In this document: piece by piece, positions 46,400-52,037 of the stretch
Numbering within the stretch: position 1 is the first letter of the stretch
Layout of the letters: the number at the start of each line of letters is the position of its first letter
The notes under the pieces: model-generated
Databases searched by the model: none
What the model was told of the DNA's origin: nothing
What the model saw: only the letters and a program-made list of their open reading frames with translations
Source: Flavobacterium gawalongense
GTDB taxonomy: Bacteria; Bacteroidota; Bacteroidia; Flavobacteriales; Flavobacteriaceae
DNA: 52,037 bases
Direction of reading: 5' to 3'
NCBI RefSeq assembly: GCF_007097265.1
Contig: NZ_VJZP01000030.1
Location: forward strand, 1-52,037
Program-made: the position numbers and the translations under genes

Positions 46400-48547
46400 T
46401 TAACTAATATAATTCCAGATGTTTTTCTTTTTGGCCATTTCGATAAAAACGGCTCTCAAAGTAGCATGTTCCGGTTTTTGCATTCCCGAATCTTCCTTAA
46501 GTAATTTTAAAGCATAATTTCTGGCTAATGCCAAAGTATCTCTGTCTCTTACTAAATCAGCAATTTGAAGGTTGAGCACGCCGCTTTGTTGCGTTCCCAT
46601 TAAATCTCCCGGACCCCGAAGCTTCAAATCCACTTCGGCAATTTCGAAACCATCATTCGTTTGCACCATTGTTTCCATTCGGGTTTTACTGTCGGAACTC
46701 AATTTATGGCTTGTCATCAGGATGCAATAACTTTGCTCCGCACCACGACCCACGCGACCCCGAAGTTGGTGCAGTTGCGATAATCCAAAACGTTCCGCAC
46801 TTTCAATAATCATTACACTGGCGTTAGGAACATTCACACCGACTTCAATTACGGTTGTAGCCACCATAATATTCGTTTTTCCTTCCGAAAAGCGTTTCAT
46901 TTCGGCATCTTTATCGGCAGGTTTCATTTTTCCGTGAAGAATGGAAATAGAATACTGAGGTAACGGAAAATCACGGAAAATACTCTCGTAACCGTCCATT
47001 AAATCCTTGAAATCCATTTTCTCCGATTCCTGAATCAACGGATACACAATATAGATTTGGCGACCCAAAGCGATTTCATCCCGTAGGAATTTCCAAACCT
47101 TCAAACGGTTGCTGTCAAATCGATGTACGGTCTGAATCGGTTTTCGTCCCGGAGGCAATTCATCAATTACTGAAATGTCTAAATCGCCATACAAACTCAT
47201 CGCCAAAGTTCGGGGAATAGGCGTGGCGGTCATTACCAAAACGTGTGGCGGAATTATTTCCCCTCCCTTGGAGGGGTCAGGGGTGGATTTCTTCCACAAT
47301 TTAGAACGTTGTTCTACGCCAAAACGGTGTTGCTCATCAATCACAGCCAAACCTAAATTCTTGAATTTTACTTTATCTTCTAATAAAGCATGTGTTCCGA
47401 TAAGAATGTGTAACGTTCCGTTTTCCAGTTCTTCATGGATAATTCTTCGAGCAGCTATTTTGGTGGAACCCGTCAATATTCTAATATTAATATTTAGTCC
47501 CGAACCGTCGGGATGTGCCAATTCGGATAAACCAATAAAATGCTGATTGGCCAAGATTTCAGTGGGCGCCATCAAACACGCTTGGAAGCCATTATCAAGT
47601 GCCAAAAGCATACTCATAAAAGCCACAATTGTTTTTCCGGAACCTACGTCGCCTTGTAACAATCGGTTCATTTGGGCGTTGCTGCCCATGTCCGTTCTTA
47701 TTTCTTTGATTACTCTTTTTTGGGCGTTGGTGAGTTCAAAAGGCAGGTGATTCTGATAAAAATCATTGAAATATTTACCCACTGTGGTAAACGGATGCCC
47801 TTTTATTTTATGTTTCCGAATCAGATTTTTTGTGATTAATTGCAATTGGATAAAGAACAATTCTTCGAAGATTAATCGGAATTTGGCTTTCGCCAAAACT
47901 TCGGCGCTTTTTGGAAAATGAATGTTGAATAAAGCTGCTTTTTTAGGAATTAGTTTCAATTCGTTGATCAAATAATCTGGTAAGGTTTCCGTGAACAACG
48001 CCTGCGTTTCCAGAAACAATTGCTGCATCAGTTTATTAATTACCCGATTTGAAATCCCTCGATTCGTCAAGGTTTCTGTCGAAGGATAAACAGGTTGCAT
48101 CGCAGAACGTAAACTTTGTTCGTGTTCGCTCATGAGTTCAATTTCTGGATGCGCCATATTGAAGGCATTTCCAAAAGACGTGCATTTCCCGAAAATCACA
48201 CAGATTTCATTTAGCTTTAAACTCTCCCGAATCCATTTGTGACCTTGAAACCAAACGAGTTCCATTTGCCCCGTATCATCAACAAAAGTAGCGACTAATC
48301 GTTTTTGGTTTCTGCCAAATTCTACGGTTTTGATGTTGATGATTTTACCAATAATCTGAACCTCGGCAATGTTGTTTTGCAGTTCGTTAATCTTGTAATA
48401 CCGCGTTCTGTCAATGTATCTATTTGGAAAAAAATTAACCAAATCCACATACTTATGAATCCCTAGTTCCTTACGCAGCAATTCGCCCCGATTGGGACCA
48501 ACGCCTTTGAGGTATTCTATGGGAGTTAGGAGGAGGTTGTTGGACAT
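46400..48547 (-). CDS. recG: ATP-dependent DNA helicase RecG
   Basis: The 715-residue protein remodels stalled replication forks. A wedge/OB domain (about 60-170) is followed by the helicase core, with LLQGDVGSGKT (motif I), IDEQHRFGVEQR (motif II) and VMTATPIPRT (motif III). The later motifs TTVIEVGVNVPNA and QLRGRVGRG also appear. Residues 421-431 (STPDPSKGGEI), between motifs II and III, are extra compared with the usual family sequence. They are encoded by a piece of a dispersed GC-rich repeat, so the gene stays open and probably functional. Confidence 0.95.
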   Translation of the reverse strand: MSNNLLLTPIEYLKGVGPNRGELLRKELGIHKYVDLVNFFPNRYIDRTRYYKINELQNNIAEVQIIGKIINIKTVEFGRNQKRLVATFVDDTGQMELVWFQGHKWIRESLKLNEICVIFGKCTSFGNAFNMAHPEIELMSEHEQSLRSAMQPVYPSTETLTNRGISNRVINKLMQQLFLETQALFTETLPDYLINELKLIPKKAALFNIHFPKSAEVLAKAKFRLIFEELFFIQLQLITKNLIRKHKIKGHPFTTVGKYFNDFYQNHLPFELTNAQKRVIKEIRTDMGSNAQMNRLLQGDVGSGKTIVAFMSMLLALDNGFQACLMAPTEILANQHFIGLSELAHPDGSGLNINIRILTGSTKIAARRIIHEELENGTLHILIGTHALLEDKVKFKNLGLAVIDEQHRFGVEQRSKLWKKSTPDPSKGGEIIPPHVLVMTATPIPRTLAMSLYGDLDISVIDELPPGRKPIQTVHRFDSNRLKVWKFLRDEIALGRQIYIVYPLIQESEKMDFKDLMDGYESIFRDFPLPQYSISILHGKMKPADKDAEMKRFSEGKTNIMVATTVIEVGVNVPNASVMIIESAERFGLSQLHQLRGRVGRGAEQSYCILMTSHKLSSDSKTRMETMVQTNDGFEIAEVDLKLRGPGDLMGTQQSGVLNLQIADLVRDRDTLALARNYALKLLKEDSGMQKPEHATLRAVFIEMAKKKNIWNYIS
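47255..47287 (-). repeat. In-frame dispersed-repeat insertion within recG
   Basis: On the coding strand these 33 bases contain ACCCCTGACCCCTCC and GGGAGGGG with the self-complementary core CCCCTCC/GGAGGGG (47261-47267 against 47271-47277 region). They encode 11 residues absent from typical RecG, where KLWKK runs almost directly into IPPH. The pattern matches the C-rich repeats of the genome, including 81-133 here. Confidence 0.7.
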
Positions 48548-48756
48548 TTTATATTTTTTTAGAAAATAGAATAAAGAGTATAGAAAATAGATTTTTGAGT
48601 CTATTCCCTTTGTTCTATATTCTTTTATCTTTTAAAAGCGAAGATAGTTTTTTGTTTGGAAAATAGGAAATGAGATTGTTTGGTATTGGAGTAGGAAAAA
48701 TGGTATATTTGAAAAAGTGTAAAATAAATTTTAAAACTATACAATATAAAAATCAA

Positions 48757-49953
48757 ATGAAATTAGCCCTAACTACTGTATTCGTCTTATTTTCAATAAA
48801 CATTAACTTACATGCGCAAGTAACAAAAAAAGTCTATAAATTCTCCGAAGATATAGAGACAAAAATGGAAAAAGATACCGTTCCTTGGAAAACTCAAGTA
48901 GGGGCAACTGATTATGCAATAAGTGGAAATTATAAAAAAGCATTAGAAACATGGGATAAAACAGGAAGTGAGATTCCTTCTATTTCAGCTCAAGATAGTG
49001 TCTATTTTAAAGAATTTAAATCTCAGAATGCTAAAGAATACATTTTAAATCGCTCCAAAAAAGAAAAAATAATCATAATTAATGAAGCTCACAATAATTC
49101 CAGACATAGAGTATTTACCACCTCACTATTGAAAGGATTATATAAAAATGGTTATCGCTTTTTAGGAATTGAAGCGCTTTCAGATACATTAATAAACCAA
49201 CGAAAGTTTCCTGTTTTGGAAAGTGGAAGTATGTACATTCATGAGTCTCAATATTCAAATTTAATAAAAGAAGCATTAGATATAGGTTTCATTTTATTCA
49301 ACTACGAATACAAGTATGTCAAAGGTAAAACCGGAAAAGATAGAGAAAGAGAACAGGCAAAAAATATCACTAAAGTGATTGTCCAAAACCCCAATTCTAA
49401 ATTTTTAATTCACTGTGGTTATGATCACCTCAATGAGGGAATTCCAGGCATAAAAGAATGGGAAAAAGCTATGGCAGGCAGATTGAATGATTTAACGGGA
49501 ATAAATCCATTTACCATTGATCAAATCCCAGGTTCTGAGAAAGGGAATTTAAAATTTAATAGCCCTTATATACAAATGGCCAATTCGAAGAAACCAGTTG
49601 TAATGGTTAATGCTAAAGGCAAAACTTATAATGGTGAAATAAACGAGAATAAAGCTGATTGTAGAATTATTCACCCCTTAAGTGTTTACAATAATGGAAG
49701 AGCAGATTGGCTTACATTAGATGGGAGAAGAAAATTTTTTCATATTCCTGCCAATTCTATTTCTGAATATCCTGTTCTAGTTATGGCCTACAGAAATAAT
49801 GAATTTGAACAAGAAGGAATCCCTGCTGATATTGCTGAAATAACAAATAAAAACCAAACGGTAGATTTAGTTTTAGACAAAGGCAATTATCGAATAATTG
49901 TAAAAAATAAGGATTATAAAATAATTCAAGATTATCAGCAGAAAATAAATTAA
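48757..49953 (+). CDS. Secreted protein with possible TIKI/ChaN-like fold
   Basis: The 398-residue protein starts with a signal peptide (MKLALTTVFVLFSININLHAQ), so it is exported. The longer frame from 48670 would bury this signal. The region after residue 100 has IIIINEAHNNSRHR, then a glutamate in FLGIEALSD, and later FLIHCGYDHLNEG. This spacing of strand-end acidic and histidine motifs is reminiscent of the TIKI/ChaN/erythromycin-esterase superfamily. I do not recognise a specific family. It stands alone, divergent from recG, with about 200 AT-rich bases in front. Confidence 0.6.
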   Translation: MKLALTTVFVLFSININLHAQVTKKVYKFSEDIETKMEKDTVPWKTQVGATDYAISGNYKKALETWDKTGSEIPSISAQDSVYFKEFKSQNAKEYILNRSKKEKIIIINEAHNNSRHRVFTTSLLKGLYKNGYRFLGIEALSDTLINQRKFPVLESGSMYIHESQYSNLIKEALDIGFILFNYEYKYVKGKTGKDREREQAKNITKVIVQNPNSKFLIHCGYDHLNEGIPGIKEWEKAMAGRLNDLTGINPFTIDQIPGSEKGNLKFNSPYIQMANSKKPVVMVNAKGKTYNGEINENKADCRIIHPLSVYNNGRADWLTLDGRRKFFHIPANSISEYPVLVMAYRNNEFEQEGIPADIAEITNKNQTVDLVLDKGNYRIIVKNKDYKIIQDYQQKIN

Positions 49954-49985
49954 TTTCAAATATAAACATTGAAAGTAAAACCCCA

Positions 49986-50052
49986 AATTCCCTTCAAACA
50001 CAATATCTTTGCAAAAATAAAAACACCTTAAAATAACAACTCATCTCGCATG
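49986..50052 (+). pseudogene. Decayed duplicate of the DUF1697 promoter and start
   Basis: This stretch aligns base for base with 50788-50855: AATTCC/AATTCC, AAACACAATATCTTYGCAAAA, and AACAACTCATCTCGCAT. The duplicate keeps the TATCTTTG box (50004-50011), but the ATG has become ATA (50033-50035) and the reading frame is lost soon after. Short matches such as CATGATAAA and GGTTTTCAA continue for some distance. It lies in the gap before the YhcH-family gene. Confidence 0.65.
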
Positions 50053-50199
50053 ACTTATCATGATAAACTAGGGTTTTCAATAATAAACGGAAAAGGAATT
50101 TATAGAATAAAGAGTAGTAATAACCTGAAAAAGTAGTCTTACTTTAGCACCCATATTTTGGAAAGCTGAATTGATTTTGATAACAATAAAAAATAAAAA

Positions 50200-50649
50200 A
50201 TGGTACTAGATAAAATTGAAAATTATAAACTTTATGAGAACCTGAGCGAAAGAATTGCTAAAGGATTTGAATTTATTAACAACACTGATTTAGTCCAAAT
50301 AGAGTCGGGGAAATATCAGATAGACAATGATGCTATTTTTGCAATTGTGCAGGAATATGACACAAAGGAAGTAAAAGATTGTAAGTTAGAAGGACATACT
50401 AAGTATATCGATATTCAATATATTATAAAAGGTGTTGAATTGATGGGAGTTACGACTAAAAACAATCAAAAAATGATACTTACTGATGAGGAAAAAGATT
50501 ATTCTTTCTATGAAGGTGATACCTCCTTGATTAGAGTAGAAGAGGGAATGTTTACCATTTTTTTTCCGGATGATCTTCATAGACCTTGTGTAAAAGCAGA
50601 TCAAGTTTCTAAAGTAAAAAAAGTTGTTGTAAAGGTACAAATTCGATAA
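50200..50649 (+). CDS. YhcH/YjgK/YiaL family protein (DUF386)
   Basis: The 149-residue protein is a beta-fold (cupin-like) member of the YhcH/YjgK/YiaL family. Signature parts are GKYQIDND, EGHTKYIDIQYIIKG with two likely metal ligands (Glu, His), and IFFPDDLHRPC. Some relatives are linked to sugar or sialic-acid metabolism. No sugar pathway gene is adjacent. It starts about 150 bases after the decayed DUF1697 duplicate, whose promoter box may now serve it. Confidence 0.85.
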   Translation: MVLDKIENYKLYENLSERIAKGFEFINNTDLVQIESGKYQIDNDAIFAIVQEYDTKEVKDCKLEGHTKYIDIQYIIKGVELMGVTTKNNQKMILTDEEKDYSFYEGDTSLIRVEEGMFTIFFPDDLHRPCVKADQVSKVKKVVVKVQIR

Positions 50650-50719
50650 TCAGGCTATTCATTGTTAACAATGGTAGCAATCTGCAACAATCTGCAACCA
50701 TGCTAAAGATAAAAAAAAT

Positions 50720-50757
50720 AACCTCGTTTAAGTCGTCTTGAGCGAGGTTGTTTTTTT
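50720..50757 (+). terminator. Terminator after the YhcH-family gene
   Basis: AACCTCG and CGAGGTT (about 50720-50726 and 50743-50749) form a stem followed by a T run. Two copies of CAATCTGCAA precede it at about 50681-50701. Confidence 0.75.
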
Positions 50758-50806
50758 TATACAATAATCTCCATTAATTAAGTTGCGAATTCCGTTCCAA
50801 ACACAA

Positions 50807-50814
50807 TATCTTCG
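50807..50814 (+). promoter_or_regulatory. Possible -7 box for the DUF1697 gene
   Basis: TATCTTCG, seven of eight with TAnnTTTG, lies 22 bases before the ATG. Its duplicate at 50004-50011 reads TATCTTTG and matches fully. Conservation of this block between the copies supports function. Confidence 0.4.
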
Positions 50815-50836
50815 CAAAATATAAAAAGTATTAAAA

Positions 50837-51382
50837 ATGACAACTCATCTCGCATTGCTTCGCGGTATCAATGTTTCCGGTCACAACATGATAAAAATGG
50901 AGGCTTTGAAAACGACTTTAGAATCTATCGGTTTTCAAAATGTACAAACCTACATTCAATCTGGAAATGTCTTTGTGGATACAGATGAAGAAAATCCTGC
51001 AAAAGTAGGATTTCTAATCAAACAGGAAATTTTCAAAGTTTTTGGACATGAAGTTTCCATTGTGGTTATTGCCAAAGAAGACTTGGAAGCATGTTTCAGG
51101 AACAATCCTTTTTTGAAAGAAAAAGATATAGACATTAAAAAACTATATGTGGCTTTTATTTCTACCGCTTTGCGAAGCGATAGTATCAATGATTTGAAAA
51201 TTAGCCAATTTAAACCGGATGAAGCCAGTATTGATGGCAGCAGAATTTTTATTAAATACGCTGTTGGTGCAGGAAAGACAAGATTTGATCAAAAATATAT
51301 CGAGAAAAAACTGAATGTTACGGCAACTATCAGAAATTGGAATACGGTGACGCAGTTGTTAAAAATGTATGAAGAAAGATAA
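50837..51382 (+). CDS. DUF1697 family protein
   Basis: The 181-residue protein begins with the family signature LALLRGINVSGHNMIKMEAL and continues with QNVQTYIQSGNVFVDT. The C-terminus has the conserved TIRNWNTVTQLLKM. The family is widespread in bacteria and its function is unknown. Its promoter and first codons occur a second time, in decayed form, at 49986-50052. Confidence 0.9.
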   Translation: MTTHLALLRGINVSGHNMIKMEALKTTLESIGFQNVQTYIQSGNVFVDTDEENPAKVGFLIKQEIFKVFGHEVSIVVIAKEDLEACFRNNPFLKEKDIDIKKLYVAFISTALRSDSINDLKISQFKPDEASIDGSRIFIKYAVGAGKTRFDQKYIEKKLNVTATIRNWNTVTQLLKMYEER

Positions 51383-51521
51383 AAAGATACTAAAAAAGTT
51401 AGCTGTGAATGATACTAATTCGGACTAATTTATTTTAGCATTAAAAAAAAGCAAATAATTATAATTTTACGCAACCTTTTATAATTGGCATCATCTATAT
51501 AGTAGCTGTAAAAACTGATAT

Positions 51522-51944
51522 ATGAAACATTTTACTATTCTTGTTGCTTTCCTTTCTATTTTTAATTCCTGTTCAAAAGACGCTTTAACATCGGATAATA
51601 CTGGTTATTACGGAAAATGGACTTTGGTTAAAATGTCGGGGACTCTTTCTAATTCTGAAACGACAGGCGCAGCAATGGAATGGCAAGAATTTTATTTGTT
51701 CAACACTAATGGAACATTTACAAAATCCAGAGAAAGAAATGCGATTAAAACAACTATTTCTGGAACTTACACTGCTACAACTCATTCGGACGGAATGTAT
51801 TTAGAATTGACATATCCCAATGCCAGCGAGATTATAGGAAACTGCTACGGAAATCAAAAAGAGGTGCTTTATTTTACGGATAACAACAGCTTGTCAAGTA
51901 TTTGGAAAAGCTGTGATGGTCCTGGATTAGAATACAAAAAGTAA
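51522..51944 (+). CDS. Small lipoprotein, lipocalin-like
   Basis: The 140-residue protein starts with a lipoprotein signal (MKHFTILVAFLSIFNSC, Cys17 in a FNSC lipobox). It then has YYGKWTLVKMSG, FYLFNTNGTFTKSR and SGTYTA, a strand pattern like small Bacteroidota lipocalin-like lipoproteins. Three further cysteines lie after the lipobox in NCYG and KSCDG. No function can be assigned. It is followed by AT-rich sequence to the window end. Confidence 0.7.
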   Translation: MKHFTILVAFLSIFNSCSKDALTSDNTGYYGKWTLVKMSGTLSNSETTGAAMEWQEFYLFNTNGTFTKSRERNAIKTTISGTYTATTHSDGMYLELTYPNASEIIGNCYGNQKEVLYFTDNNSLSSIWKSCDGPGLEYKK

Positions 51945-52037
51945 ATTATTACTCACCTTACGCAAAAAACATCTCAAAAAATATTGTTTTAACATTTTCA
52001 TTGTTAACAACTTATATTTCATAAAATTCACCACTAA

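Noticed and set aside
48670..48756. Longer start for the secreted protein
   Set aside because: The extra 29 residues would place basic, non-signal sequence before a clear signal peptide beginning at 48757.
50660..50701. Possible regulatory site in TTGTTAACAATG and the CAATCTGCAA pair
   Set aside because: A short AT-rich palindrome and two 10-mers near a terminator are too weak to call.

Overview
The window looks like chromosomal DNA of a Flavobacterium-like member of the Flavobacteriaceae (Bacteroidota). The evidence is an AT-rich sequence, genes without Shine-Dalgarno sites, promoters of the TTG-N19-TAnnTTTG type (best at rpsA, 31644-31673), a PorQ gene of the type IX secretion system in the order lon-porQ-cmk, six-domain S1 protein, and GC-rich dispersed palindromes of the kind common in flavobacteria. 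Genus is an inference; no 16S is present.

Layout. 1-390 is the tail of an rRNA operon (23S 3' end, spacer with a structured repeat, 5S, terminator). 499-5096 (minus) is a four-gene operon: PuuA/GlnA-like glutamine synthetase, iron alcohol dehydrogenase, PuuD-like gamma-glutamyl hydrolase and aldehyde dehydrogenase. It reads as a gamma-glutamylation route for an amino alcohol such as ethanolamine. 5339-5432 is an internally deleted 5S remnant with its own terminator, giving a 62-bp exact direct repeat with the intact 5S end. 5556-13283 is an atypical type I restriction-modification island: hsdR broken by an in-frame stop, a DUF433 / PIN-like toxin-antitoxin pair, hsdS, a cluster of six different short palindromes, a zinc-ribbon pRiA4b ORF-3-like gene, and hsdM.

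13445-15498 (minus) carries an endonuclease III-like protein, MsrB and an alpha/beta hydrolase. 15687-22981 is a glycogen cluster (glgA-glgC-glgB plus a GH31 alpha-glucosidase). 23065-33568 holds an M48 lipoprotein protease, a UMF1-type transporter, lon, porQ, cmk, a NupG-like transporter and rpsA. 33569-34476 is a repeat-rich gap with a 5'-truncated fasciclin gene. 34494-48547 (minus) holds pheT, a bestrophin-like channel, a complete RND efflux operon, an M19 dipeptidase/desaturase pair and recG. The recG gene carries an in-frame insertion of a dispersed repeat. 48757-51944 (plus) holds a secreted TIKI/ChaN-like protein, a YhcH-family protein, a DUF1697 protein with a decayed upstream duplicate of its promoter and start, and a small lipoprotein.

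The most notable points are the amino-alcohol operon, the rRNA-flanked direct repeat beside a broken restriction system, the protein-coding repeat insertion in RecG, and the duplicated DUF1697 5' region. No tRNA genes, CRISPR arrays, transposases or integrases were seen.
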